DNA of 64,000 bases from Aplectana chamaeleonis (GCA_029168955.1 JAPDOI010000427.1:62001-126000); one strand, 5' to 3'. Shown: positions 10,556-21,073, counted from the first letter of the stretch. Notes: generated by a model from the sequence alone, not told the origin. Made by a program: numbers and translations.

Positions 10556-10805
10556 AATGATTCATCGTCCTCGAATCATTTGCCTTTCAAAAAAACTTAT
10601 TGGCCAATTGAATCTTGCAGATAAACCCGAAAATCCCGTCCACGAAGTACAAATCCGAGTACGGACACAATGCGGCGAGTGAAGCTGAGGAAAACCGCAC
10701 CCCAATGCGAACGTGTCGCGACAGCGTCGCGTCCGACGAACGATTTGAGTGTCCGAAGCGGTTGGCCAATAAGTTGTTCTGAATATCAGCTGTAGGCTCA
10801 TTCAT
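10556..10805 (-). repeat. Dispersed repeat R, copy 2 (inverted)
   Basis: Reverse-complement counterpart of 3160-3375. Landmarks include GTGTCCGTACTCGGATTTGT on the minus strand and the GAGTGTCCGAAGCGGTTGGC stretch on the plus strand. Confidence 0.6.
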
Positions 10806-11580
10806 AGCCTGTTGCTTCGACTAGTCGCGGCACTGCCAACAGGTACAAAACCCGTCGCGACAACAGATCTTGCGCAGAGTCGCGACGGGTTGGAACAGTT
10901 TGCAGTTTCAGTCACTATCGCCGAGCGACTGGGGTATTTCATAGCTAGTCGGAGCGACCTGCTCGATTTTGTTAGGTCGCTTCGACTAGTGGCATCGCTT
11001 CCATGATGGAAACGATTCGTCTAGTCGAAGCGACTAATCCGCAATCTTTCGGTCTAACCTTGCATAAGTTACGCAAAATTGCAGAAGTCACAGTTCACTC
11101 GCATAAAATACGGCATATGAAAGGGAAAAATGAGTATTTATCATGCACTCACGATGAGATAGATGAGAAATGTAATGAGGCTACCGAAAAATCACATTTC
11201 ACGTCGGCTTCGAGCAAATAGTAACTTTACTTATAGTTTTATGTTGCTGTTTGAGCAAATTCCACTCCATCATCTTTTGAAACCAACTTTCTTCCAAAAT
11301 CTACGCGAAACGTTTTTAATTAGAAGGTAAGAGCAACAGTGTCCCAAAAAATAAGAAGGAATAAAAAAGAATAAGTAGAAAAAAAGCTTTTTTTCATCCC
11401 CGCGGTGGGGTCCGCAATTGTCCGTCTTTTTTACGCAAAATTGCGACCGCCTGAGCGATTTGAAATCAGTGGACGGAGCGATTTGAAATCGCTTCGTACA
11501 GCGATTTCGAATCGCGGCAGTATTGCTGGTCGCTTCGACCTCAAGTCGAAGCGACTAGCTATGAATGGGGCTTGTGCTGT
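10806..11580. repeat. Region of repeated AGTCGAAGCGACT-type motifs
   Basis: Short palindromic motifs such as TCGCTTCGACTAG and GTCGAAGCGACTA recur at about 10815, 10975, 11025 and 11530-11560, the last pair forming a hairpin. GAGCGATTTGAAATC repeats at about 11454-11490. This looks like the subterminal motif field of one or more nonautonomous DNA transposons, but no ends could be fixed. The 11041-11330 part is plain AT-rich sequence. Confidence 0.4.
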
Positions 11581-11584
11581 CGAA

Positions 11585-11678
11585 CGATGACGAGAATTGG
11601 CAAAGCGCCAGGTTTCTCAACGTAAAGTTAGTGGGTTGACCGCAACCGCACGGCCTTTCAACATTGCGGCAGTGTACT
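11585..11678. mobile_element. Half copy of the 9460-9697 foldback MITE
   Basis: Contains GGCAAAGCGCCAGGTTTCT and, further on, CCGCAACCGCACGGCC and TTTCAACATTGCGGCAGTGTA. These match the right arm of the 9460-9697 element. The left arm is missing, and another MITE begins immediately to the right. Confidence 0.55.
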
Positions 11679-11680
11679 TA

Positions 11681-11927
11681 CAGCCTGCGCTGGAAAAAGT
11701 AAGCCGGGTGGATAGCCGCGCGGCACGGTCGAAGCAGATTGTAAATGAGTTTTCCTAGTCCCTTTTTTCATTTTTCAGAATTCTTCGGCCAGTACACAGT
11801 CCAATCGGTTATAAAATATCAGAAGAAAAGCTAAAAAGTCGTCGGCGAGACTAAGAAAATTTACTTGAAGTTGCTTTAATCGCGCGATGCGGTCGCCCAC
11901 CCGGCTTACTTTTTCCAGCGTAGGCTG
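11681..11927. mobile_element. MITE with 30-bp inverted ends and TA duplication
   Basis: The left end CAGCCTGCGCTGGAAAAAGT and its continuation AAGCCGGGTGG are mirrored at the right end with one mismatch. TA flanks both sides (11679-11680 and 11928-11929). Length 247 bp, noncoding, Tc1/mariner-like by target site. Confidence 0.8.
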
Positions 11928-12029
11928 TAGAATAGTCAGAAACTAATCGGTGATTACGGTAAAATTATGAGGAGAAATGAAATTATGATCTTTTAATCTT
12001 CCTCTGAGTGACAGCCGAATAGAACAAGT

Positions 12030-12173
12030 CTTAGGGATAGTTTATACTTCCGGAGCGGTGCGGCGCGAAGCGGTGCATTTCTGTAATATTGATCACGCGG
12101 CGCGGCCCGATCGATATTATAGGAGTGCACTTCGCCGCGCCGCTCGGCGGCGGAAGTACAAACGACCCCTAAG
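12030..12173. mobile_element. Palindromic MITE family P, copy 1
   Basis: Inverted ends CTTAGGGATAGTTTATACTT and, from the other strand, CTTAGGGGTCGTTTGTACTT, with a GC-rich palindromic interior that includes GTGCATTTCTGTAAT. About 144 bp. A second copy lies at about 13500-13645. No coding capacity. Confidence 0.65.
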
Positions 12174-12667
12174 GGGACGATTAGTCTCGCCGCTTAAAGA
12201 CGCGGCGAAGGAGGGAGCAGCGCTGCGTGCCGCGCAAAATTTCTCACCGTCGCCGCTCTTCAAATGCTATAAACTGACCGCGGCAATGTGGAGGGGAGAC
12301 GCGCTTATGCGTACTACGTACAAGGTCAGGAAACTGACATCTAAATATCGAACCAACTGATTGTACTATTTCAAATGGTAAGTTTGGAGTTTTATTCAAC
12401 TTCCAGAGTTGAATACTGCATAGTTTTATCATAAGGGGAAGGGTTATCTCAAATTTCAACGAAGAAAAATGGATTAGCACAGCTAGTCTGAAACGTGAAC
12501 ATTTTCTCATGAAAATTTACTGCATATCAAAAATGAGGTTAACCCCATCCCTTTTGTGGTATTCAGTGTTGAAATTGAATTAATGTGAAATTTTCACCCT
12601 GCGTATTTGCTATGATCTAACCTGAAAGCCCTACCTATTCAAAACTTTGTGTCCAAATAACTAAAAA
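12174..12667. other. Unassigned sequence
   Basis: No gene or repeat structure was recognised in this interval. An 88-codon minus frame has no known motif. Confidence 0.3.
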
Positions 12668-12924
12668 CAGTATATTCTTCACTTCCGCACTGCCGTTTAG
12701 TCCGCAAAGTGCGCTTGATTGCGAAATCGTGCTGCGGCGCGGTTGCGAGTATCCTCAGACAGGGATGTGGGATCACCCGGGCGGTGGGATCACCCGGGCA
12801 CCAAAGGCCAAAAGCGCCCGGGTGATCCCACATCCTTGTCTGAGGATGTTCGCAACCGCGCCGCAGCAAGATTTCGCAATCACGGTGCACTTTGCGGACT
12901 GGACGGCAGTGCGGAGGTGAACTG
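12668..12924. mobile_element. Foldback element with about 100-bp arms
   Basis: A near-perfect palindrome. Arms carry TTCCGCACTGCCGT, AAAGTGC, GATTGCGAAATC, GCTGCGGCGCGGTTGCGA and ATCCTCAGACA, then GGATGTGGGATCACCCGGGC, and their reverse complements. The loop is about 30 bp. The duplex could extrude a very stable cruciform. It is presumably a MITE; the target duplication is uncertain. Confidence 0.75.
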
Positions 12925-13499
12925 TAAACTTTTCTAAATAACTTCTTGATTCGAAGTACTGTGGTTAATTAGCACTTGAATCGATTCCAAATTTTGGAAT
13001 CTTCTCAAAAACTGAGCCTCTCCGTCAAAAATTAAGTTTATCCAACACAGAAACCTATGAGCAGAAGTAATCTTATTGTAGGTACACAGAAAAGCATACA
13101 TTCGCATTATTTTCCACAGTTTCCAGACTTCCGGAAACCGTGCACTCGAGGGTTTTGAATTTTTAAAGTCTGTGCTCAGAAAGAAATTGCACTCTGAATT
13201 TAGACTTGTCCTTTACCGATATTCACCATAACATGTGTTCTTTAAAAGCTCACCCTATCAAAAAGACACCAACGCAATCAGGAATCAGAGAAGCTTGGAC
13301 ATTAAAAAAAAAACAATTCTTTTGAAAATCGAATCAAAAACAATTTCGAAAGAATGTCAGGAGTATGATGATCCTACATTTCAAGCAGTTTTATGTACTT
13401 CACATTTGAAAAAAGCTTCATAAACGTATACATACTCTCGATGTTTCATTGTGGAAAGCGGGCTCGACCGTCTGTTGTCGCCGCGCCATCTCGCCGCAC
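12925..13499. other. Unassigned AT-rich sequence
   Basis: A 62-codon plus frame at 13235-13423 ends in CTSHLKKAS and could be a gene remnant, but no domain is recognisable. Otherwise nothing is seen. Confidence 0.3.
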
Positions 13500-13645
13500 C
13501 GCTCGGGGTTAGGAGTCGTCTACACTTTCGCCGCCGAGCGGCGCTGCGAAGTGCAATTCTGTAATGCTGATCGCGCCGTGCCGCATGGTCGCTATGGTTT
13601 AAATGCACACCGCCGCGCCGCTCCACGGCGGAAGTATAAGCGACG
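13500..13645. mobile_element. Palindromic MITE family P, copy 2
   Basis: Carries TTAGGAGTCGTCTACACTTT on the left and, from the other strand, GTCGCTTATACTTCCGCC on the right. The GC-rich palindromic interior with GAAGTGCAATTCTGTAAT matches copy 1 at 12030-12173. It abuts the GAA tail of LINE copy L2. Confidence 0.65.
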
Positions 13646-14498
13646 CCTTCTTCTTCTTATCAGCCACATCAGAGCTTCTCCTCATAGGTGTGAAAAGGCA
13701 GCCACATCGCACGGGTTCTTCCACATCTCCATAACTGTTGAAGAAGTTGGCCTCGCAGGACATAAAATAAATGAAATGAATCGTGCCGTGGGTTGTGGCA
13801 GTCGGGATATTCGTCAGGGATCGACGACTCGATCTTATGAACGAAGGCCTTGAGGTGTGAGCAGTGTCCACAACGTATACCTGCCAGGATGACGCATGTA
13901 CATCTGGGTAGGTCCGTTTCGCTGCCATCGATCGGGGGGGGGATTCTATGACGAATCGGGTGTGCTCCATTTGCAGCAGTCTGACGCGGTTGAGCTCCGA
14001 CGTCGCCCAACGTTCACGATCCAAACAGAGACTGCAGCATGAAATGGCGAGCGAATATGTCGGAAATGGGGACCAGATAAAAGTAGGGGGAAATTAGGGT
14101 GTGTGGAATTCCTTACAATGCCAAAATGGAACTGTTGCGACTAAAGCTGACAATGCTGCTTTGCAGGAAGCAGCGAAAACACTTGATGTAGATGAGATAC
14201 TGGTGTGGATCTAGGGCATCCATTGATCACGCGTAGAGCAGTGTTATGAGCACGCTGAAGCTTGCTCCAAGAGGCTTCCGACAGCTGGCGTGACCATATT
14301 GGGGCTCCATATTCCAGCACCGGCTGCACCATAGCCCTGTGGGTGGTTTGCAACAATTCCTTAGAGCTACCCCAAGTAGTGCCTGCTAACGAACGTAGAA
14401 TGTTGTTACGTGTTGGCAGCAGCAGCTCGAATACGTGTGTTTTCGTGAGTACGTAGTGACGGGTTCAGGAATACACCGAGTAGACGAGGGTGTTTTGA

Positions 14499-15404
14499 TT
14501 AGGGCAGCATATTTCCTTCCCAAAGAAGCTTGGGATGCAGCTTGTATTCGGCAGTCGCTGTAGTGCACAAAGTAACGCTGGACTTAGTTGGAGAGACCTT
14601 TAGCTGCTTCGATTCTAGGAACTTAGCCAGACTGACGAGGTATTTATTCATCTCAGCAGTGGCTCGATCGATGACGGGGTCAGTACAAATAATAGTGATG
14701 TCATCCGCATATAGACATAAGTGGATGTTTGATGACGGCTTCGGCACATCAGACAGATACAAAGAAAACAGGCTGGGAGATAAACCTCCTCCTTGTGGAA
14801 CGCCTGTCTTCAGGAGCACAGACTTCGACAAGTGTCCATTAAATATCACACGAATGGAACGATTTTTGACAAAGTTATCAGTCCATATCTTGCACCAGTA
14901 AGGAATAGTAGAGTCCAGGATCGATTTGGACAGCAGCGGGATACTGACATTATCGAAGGCAGCGGTTATGTCAACTGCCACGACTATACTTATACCTATA
15001 CCAGCTAGAGGTTTCATGTTGAAGCCAGCAATTATGTGTTCTGTGATAGACGTGAATGCCGTGATGGTAGAGTGGGCCTTCTTGAAGCCATGTTGATGCA
15101 CGTTATGTCGTAATGCTTCATGGAGGTGCGGGTTAATGAATTTCTCCGCTAACTTAGCAATAGGGGACAAAAGGGAGATGGGTCGATGTGAAGTTGCTTG
15201 ATCTTCTGGTTTGCCAGGCTTGAGGATCGGTAGAACAATTGCTTGCTTCCATCTAGCGGGAATGACACCTGTGCTGAATGACGAGTAGACTAGATCACAC
15301 AGTAATCCAAGGAACTGTTCCGGCAAGTGCTTGAGATGGACGGCTGACACGCCGTCGGGTCCCTGGGCTCTCGAGTTCTTCATGGACTTGATTAGGAAAG
15401 ACAT
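14499..15404 (-). pseudogene. LINE L2 reverse transcriptase
   Basis: A 301-codon open frame with MKNSRAQGPDGVSAVHL, RPISLLSPIAKLAEK, VAVDITAAFDNVSIPLL, GVPQGGGLSPSLFSLYL and LCLYADDITII. The palm motifs are all intact. It is the best-preserved RT of this family in the window but is cut off from its C-terminus by frameshifts below 14499, and from its endonuclease by a frameshift near 15440 and by the Gypsy insertion. Confidence 0.85.
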
Positions 15405-15448
15405 CTCAGGGGCAGTTATGTCAGGTACATCTTGTCGGCTGAGCTTCC

Positions 15449-15811
15449 TTATAGACCGTAGGTGAGCCTGTTGGAACGATCACGGCGGGACGTCGCTGAA
15501 GCAAAGTGTTTTCCAAGTCGAAATGCAGCCTTAAATCCGGACTCTAATTTCCCCGGAGGGAACTCAAGCATGTTGCGATCCGCTGCCAATTTCTTCCCAG
15601 ACAACCGCTTAAGAATGCTCCATGTCTTCTTTGCATCAGTGGAGAAATTCAAGGATTCAGTGAACTCCATCCATCGCATCCGCTTGTAATTATTCAGCCT
15701 TTTGGTGATCTCATCAGACAGTAATTGAATGCTGGGATCTCCAGGACCAGCACGACGTTTCTCGTCCCGTAATTCGATCAGCTCCAGGACATCTTTGGGA
15801 ACGCTAGGATG
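15449..15811 (-). pseudogene. LINE L2 linker before the RT
   Basis: Frame with HPSVPKDVLELIELRDEKR, LNFSTDAKKTWSILKRLSGK and GFKAAFRLGKHFASATSRRD. It aligns with the L1 linker (AATWKVLPKFSGKILP, YALGRSFFVTSAK). The first codons of the apparent open frame (15812-15844) belong to the Gypsy LTR, not to the LINE. Confidence 0.75.
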
Positions 15812-16171
15812 TGTTGTGCTCTGTGGACACAATAAGGCGTACACCTTTATTGGGAAACAGTAGATGGCTACAACACGTGGCAGTGCACAGCAACGGGTGA
15901 GGCGAGTCTTGTCCTGCTTGATGTCGACGTCGTCGATGGCGTGGCGTCGAGTCGGTGAGTAGTGCAGGAACGGTGGTCTTCAGTCGAGTCCAGGAGGCAG
16001 TCGAGTTGCTGGCGAGGCTGGTGAAGTCGAAGACTGAACTGAGCACTGAGCATCACTAGAACAAAGTAGCGGTATTTATAGGGCTTCAGGGCAATGATAC
16101 CGATACGATGTGATACGTGCATCCACTTGTGATACACGTCTACACTTGTGATACACGTCTATATCACAACA
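15812..16171 (-). repeat. 3' LTR of the Gypsy element
   Basis: About 360 bp. It matches the 5' LTR at 22318-22666 with scattered substitutions and an extra tandem copy of a CTTGTGATACACGTCTA-type motif. The internal side carries the polypurine tract. Confidence 0.9.
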
Positions 16172-16239
16172 CCTCCCCTTTTAAAAGGTACGCTACGGTG
16201 CAGAGGAACATTTAACGGAACAAAACAGTGCCAAGCCAT

Positions 16240-16893
16240 TCATAGCTCGTATCGTTGTGGCTTGCGACGTTGTCGCGTAGACTTTCGGATCGACTCTGGC
16301 GGAAAAGTGACTGTTGTACGACGCCGAACTTTACCTTGGTCACCATTCGACCCTTTTTGTCGCTCCGGCTGTTCTCTATTTTCTTTCACACCGGCATCAG
16401 AGGCCTCACGAGTACAATCAACCAAGTCATCATTGGTTGCGTCATCTGGTACGCTTTCAGTACTGACTGGATCAGTTTCGAACAAGTCCAGTAACAAATC
16501 TCGTGAATGATTATCATCATGCATCGGGATCAATATGCTGCCTCGCATTTGATTTGCATGCTTACGGACCAGTTTTCCTCCGATGTCTACCTCATAAATG
16601 ACTTTTCCTGTCCTCTTAGTAACTGCCCCTTGAATCCAATCAAACTTTGAAAGTGCATGGTATTCCTTCACCAGGACAGTGTCTCCGACGGAGAAGTCTC
16701 TGCATTTTGCTCCATGCTTTCGGTTGAACTGTTCCTCAAGTCTTCGTCTCTGGTCAGCGACAGTATCTGTTTCTGTCTGCATTTCTGACGGCTTTAACAT
16801 GCTCAGCGGTGTTCTCAGTTTTCTTTTCATGAAAACTTCAGCAGGGCTTATCCCTTGCAGCACAGATTTCGGCGTTGTTCCGTACGCCAACAA
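16240..16893 (-). pseudogene. Gypsy integrase C-terminal part
   Basis: A 217-codon frame that starts within LAYGTTPKSVLQGISPAEVF, typical of the end of the Gypsy integrase core. It continues with VADQRRRLEEQFNRKHGAK and DFSVGDTVLVKEY, a GPY/F-like DNA-binding module, and then an acidic and basic tail. It is separated from the catalytic core at 17420-17722 by the MITE. The natural stop is at 16240. Confidence 0.8.
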
Positions 16894-16962
16894 TACCGTG
16901 TTCAGACAGTCAATGTCTAGGCGAGCTCCCCTCCCCTTTTAGCTTCTTCATGCCTCTCTTAA

Positions 16963-17444
16963 AGGCACAGGACACCCAAAAAATATTTTTTAAGATTTCA
17001 TGATTATATTGGAGAGAGTCACACGCTGATCACAGTGGTGTCTCTGAAATCGTCCAAGACCCCCTTCGAACAGAGTTATCGCTCTTCAAAGATGCCTAGA
17101 TTTTGAGGATGAAAAATTGGTGGACGAGTTGTCTCAGGCCTGTGTTTCTCTTCATTCGCAATCGTTGCGTGAGAAAGCCAGGATAAGGAGACAGTCCGGT
17201 AGTGAACTGAAGAACGACGACTTGTTGGAATTCATCGATCCATCGAGCAGCTATCGAGTTCGAAATTCTGTGAGGGGGTCGGGCCTGTGGTGGTGAGCGA
17301 AGGGGGTCGGGTCTGTGGTGGTCCCCTATATCTCGCTTATTTGGAGGAATTGAGATCTCGCATTTGGCACGTGTTATACAGGAGGGGTCTTCTACACAAT
17401 TACATGTAAATCTCAAAATTCATATCTGAGGGTGTACTGTGCCT
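16963..17444. mobile_element. MITE with TTAA target duplication inside the integrase
   Basis: Flanked by TTAA at 16959-16962 and 17445-17448. Inverted ends AGGCACAGGACACCC and AGGCACAGTACACCC (one mismatch). Removing the element and one TTAA restores DILKRGMKKLKG in the integrase. 482 bp, no coding capacity. The tip AGGCA and the target site are shared with the MITE at 5774-6220, although the interiors look different. Confidence 0.82.
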
Positions 17445-17722
17445 TTAAGGATATCAACGAATCTTTCTGCCTGACCGTCGGACTGAGGATGATACGGCGG
17501 TGCTCTTACGTGCGTGACACCCCGTTCTTCGCACATCTGCTTGAATAGCTCCGATGTGAACTGCGTCCCGTTATCGCTTACAAGCGTCTTTGGATTTCCG
17601 TATCGTGCGAATAGCTCTTTTAACAACTTCACCGTTGTGTTAGCTGTAATGTTTTTCATTTCAAACATCTCCGGCCATTTACTCAAAGCGTCGACAACGA
17701 CCATATAGTACACTCCATTCAT
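17420..17722 (-). pseudogene. Gypsy integrase catalytic core
   Basis: Reads VVVDALSKWPEMFEM (first Asp), LVSDNGTQFTSELFKQM (second Asp) and YHPQSDGQAERFVDILK (Glu), the D,D-35-E catalytic triad of retroviral-type integrases. The last codons before the stop at 17420 come from the inserted MITE. Upstream, a stop interrupts the zinc-binding part (about 17800). Confidence 0.85.
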
Positions 17723-17878
17723 TGGGCCAGCGAAATCGACATGAATTCGCTCCCATACGCTTTCTGGCGTCTTCCACGTTCTCAGAGGTACCTTTGTCGG
17801 AGATTTTCACTGCAGTTGGCAGTCAGCACAACTTTTTACAACCTTTTCACAGTCTTCATCGATATTTGGCCAATAGAC

Positions 17879-19315
17879 TTAGCTTCTCGCTAGTCCTTTC
17901 ATCCTGACCATTCCAGGATGACCACAGTGCAGCTCTCTGAGAACTTCTTTTCTCAGCGTCTCCGGCACAACAACCCTATCGTTTGCCATCACGCAGCCTT
18001 GCACTATCGATAACGGTTCACGCTTATTGTACAACAGCTTAAAGCCAGATTTCATAACTTTTGGCCATTTTCCAGTATCGATGAAACCCTTCAGCTTTCG
18101 CAACAGAACATCCTTTTCAGTGTGCTCACGAATCATCTCAGCTGTCACGGGCAATCTGCGTACAGCATCTGCGAGCACTAGTTTCACGTCCCTCTCCACT
18201 GAGGCGACAACGCAATCCTCCTCTACTAGGGGATGCCTTCGGATCAATCTCGATAATCCATCAGCCTGTCCAAACGAATCCGTCTTGATGTATTCGATTT
18301 CAAAATCATAGCCTATCAGCATTGTTGCCCAACGCATCAAACGGTTGGCTGAATGGACCGGTACGCCCTTCTTGCTGCCGAATATGGCCAGCAACGGCTT
18401 GTGGTCAGTACGGAACGTGAAATGCCTCCCGTACACATACTTGTGGAACTTCTTGATTGCCTCGACAAGCCCCAAAGCTTCCTTTTCGATCTGGCCATAT
18501 TTCTTCTCTGCAGAGGTCAGTGATCTCAAGCCGTGGGCAATCGGCTTTTCTGTTCCGTCTGGCATTCTATGCGAGATCACATACCCTATTCCATAATCGC
18601 ACGCATCTGCCGCTACGATCAGTTTTTTCTTAGGGTAGTGATGTATCAGGTTCAAATCTGACACCAACATTTTCTTCAATTTCACGAACGCTGTTTCGTG
18701 TGTTTGCTTCCATGTCCACATGACATCTTTTTTCAACAAAGCATCTAACGGTCCACGCAACTCTTTCATGTTGGGAATGAAAGCCGAATAGTACGTGACC
18801 ATGCCTAAGAATGCGCGTAGTTGTGCCACATTCTCCGGGGTTGGCATCCTGACGATGGCAGCAACCTTCTCAGGATTTGGACGACGACCTTCCTTATCAA
18901 CAATGAATCCAAGGAAGTGAATCTCTGACTTAGCGAACGAGCACTTCTCCAGTCTCACTCGAAATCCGTACTCCGCTATGCGTTCAAACAAAGCGAGGAG
19001 ATTCTTCTTACACAACTCTGGTGTCTTTCCGACCACCACAATGTCATCCAAATAAGCGGCTACTCCATCTAGGCCTGCTATCATTTTATTCATGATGCTT
19101 TGGAAAATGCCTGGTGCTGTCTTGATACCAAACGGCAAACGTTTGTATCGATATAGACCTTTGTGCGTGTTTATGACGACCATTTGCCTGGCCTCATCTG
19201 TCAACTCAACTTGGAGATACGCATCAGAAACATCGATCTGCGAGAAAACTGTTCCACCATTCAGCGAGGCGAAAACATCCTCCGGAATTGGAATGGGGTA
19301 CTCGTAATCCTCCAA
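17879..19315 (-). pseudogene. Gypsy RT, RNase H and integrase zinc finger
   Basis: A 478-codon frame: IDVSDAYLQVELTDEAR, LPFGIKTAPGIFQSIMNKM, catalytic AYLDDIVVVG, then RNase H blocks VAADACDYGIGYVISH, YGQIEKEALGLVEAIKKF, FRTDHKPLLAIFG and GQADGLSRLIRR, then the start of the HHCC integrase finger, LHCGHPGMVRMKGLARS. It ends at a stop where the family continues into YWP. A frameshift near 19356 separates it from the upstream protease/RT frame. Confidence 0.9.
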
Positions 19316-19871
19316 GGATCTTTTCAGACCAGTCGAAAAATCGGCACAGACTTATCTTGCCATTCGCTTTGCGTACGCAAACAATTGGAGCCGCCCATTC
19401 GCTGTGAGATACTGGTTCAATAACTCCTATCTCCACAAGGCGCTCAATTTCTTTTTCGACTGTATCTAGCGACGCATGTGCAACAGGTCTTTTCATTCGG
19501 AAAATAGGCTTCGCACCTTGCAGCAGCTTCTGCTCTGCCTTTTCTTTGGTGCACGTGCCCAGGCCTTCTTGAAACACAGCTTCAAATTTTTGTTTCAGTT
19601 CCGATATCAGCTTGGCATCATCATTGGTACTCACGTGAGCTACCATTTTCTCCATATGATATGCCATATCAGCGTTCTGACGTATCCAATCGAGACCTAC
19701 TAGGCTCTTGTGAGGGGTAACGTAACAACCTCCCTCACCAACGGCACCTTTCAGTTTGAACTGACATTTCAGTTCACCAAGAACCTTCATCTGGTTTCCA
19801 CTAGCGTCCTTGATGACCAAACTAGTGCGAGTGAGTTTCGGTCTGCCCTTCCACATATCTACATTCAACAA
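19224..19871 (-). pseudogene. Gypsy protease C-half and RT N-terminus
   Basis: Starts at LNVDMWKGRPKLTRTSLVI, the residues directly after the protease active site, and continues through VGLDWIRQNADMAYHM to KQKFEAVFQEGLGTC, KPIFRMKRPVAHASLDTVEK and IEPVSHSEWAAPIVCVRKAN, the N-terminal fingers of Gypsy RT. After GKISLC a one-base shift takes the frame out of register. Upstream it is cut off from the DTGSDVT active site by the LINE fragment. Confidence 0.85.
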
Positions 19872-19884
19872 TGTAACATCTGAG

Positions 19885-21073
19885 ACTCGTTGACAAGAGC
19901 GTACGCGGAAGAAGAAGTCGTCTACAATGCCGTCATCCTTCCGAAGTCAAAGATCCTCGACCATACCTCCCAGATTTCACTCTTTGACGAGTTCCTGGAG
20001 CCAATTTTTTCGGTCGCGGATCAGCATAAACCGGCGCTGCTGATCCGATGTCTACTCATTCGTGCCGGAATCGAAGCAAACCCTGGACCCCCTGGCCGTA
20101 TTCGATGGCCCTGCACCCAGTATGGTACCTCAGCCGCACCAGGGAGCGTCCATTGTATCAAGTGCAGGAAATTGACTCACGTGAAAAAATGTTCCGGTCT
20201 CATGTCTTTCAAGGATGCGGACAGCTCATACGTGTGCCCAAACTGCGTCATCGTGTCAACATCTCAACCGCAACAATCAAAACCCGACTCTTTGAAGGTG
20301 ATTCAATGGAATATTAATGGTTTCCGAAACAAATCGGCGGAACTAGAGGCTCTTGTACACCGTATAGGGGCCGAAATAGTGGGGCTTCAAGAAACTAAAT
20401 TGGATCCGAGTCAAGGAGCACCCATTGTTCGAGGCTATACATGCCTGAGAATGGACAGAACGAGTTCCGGAGGAGGAGTGGCTTTTCTGGTCCGAAACGA
20501 CTTACAGTGCAGTGTGATCACTCCAGGTACCAGCGATGGCACGACGGAGTGCATCTCCATAGCTGTGCGAACTAGGGCTGGATCACTTCAAATTCACAAC
20601 ATCTACCTTCCGCCAAGATCTTCATGCCCACCCTCATTTGAGCTGTCGATCGCCCAATTCTTGACATGTGTGAAACCTACGATCGTCATGGGAGATGTCA
20701 ATGCGCACAGTCCTCTATGGTCGGAGGGTGAGGAAGACCAACGCGGACAGGACTTGGAGGAGGAGATAGCGCAATCCAGTTTTGTAATTCTGAACGAAGC
20801 CGCTCACCCAACAAGAAAAACCGACATATGGAAGACCCTCGTCACCGGACCTTTCGCTGTGCTCGCAGGATTCAGCATCGTCAGCACTGTGGGACACCAT
20901 TAACACAGGCGCAAGTGACCACCTCCCTATCTTGATGGAGTTCAGAAACGAGGCCCTTATATCTTCCTCGCCGAGGACCACTTTCGGGAACTTCAAGAAG
21001 GCGAACTGGCCTAAATTTCGGTCGGTGCTGGAACGACAGTCGGCTGATTTCGATTTTCGGACTAATCCACAGG
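19885..21073 (+). mobile_element. LINE fragment L4 (2A, finger, endonuclease) inserted in the Gypsy protease
   Basis: Flanked by a 15-bp direct repeat AATGTAACATCTGAG (19870-19884 and 21074-21088). Deleting it with one repeat restores DTGSDVTLLNVDM in the Gypsy frame, so it is a genuine LINE-type insertion. It contains a leader, the 2A-like LLIRCLLIRAGIEANPGP, a zinc finger and a complete endonuclease, but no RT, CCHC or GAA tail: it stops just after the endonuclease. Loss of the 3' end is unusual because LINEs normally lose the 5' end. Confidence 0.85.
19890..21073 (+). pseudogene. LINE L4 open frame: 2A-like peptide, zinc finger, endonuclease
   Basis: A 337-codon frame from an ATG at 19890. 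Residues 50-67 are the 2A-like LLIRCLLIRAGIEANPGP. A cysteine-rich finger follows (about 75-110, with CIKCRKLTHVKKCSGL and YVCPNC). The endonuclease starts at VIQWNINGFRNKSAEL and has VGLQETKLDP (Glu), GGGVAFLVRNDL, IYLPPRSS and VMGDVNAHSPLW (Asp, Asn). A frameshift near 20880 puts the last motif, SDHLPILMEFRNE, in another frame. The leader upstream of the 2A begins MTRAYAEEEVVYNAVILP. Confidence 0.8.

Larger units (their letters stand above)
13646..15811 (-). mobile_element. 2A-family LINE copy L2, RT-to-tail part
   Basis: Minus-strand LINE whose 3' tail GAAGAAGAAGG is at 13646-13660. It is cut at 15811 by the Gypsy element and continues at 22672-22975. Joining across the Gypsy element with one GGATG gives GRVRTFHPSVPKDV in frame, matching GRVKTFYPNVTREI of L1. 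The C-terminal part (about 13660-14360) is badly frameshifted. The 5' end is truncated inside the endonuclease near 22975, where it meets the tail of copy L3. Confidence 0.85.

Noticed and set aside
17096..17416. 106-codon minus frame between the integrase segments
   Set aside because: It lies wholly inside the TTAA MITE and is unrelated to integrase.
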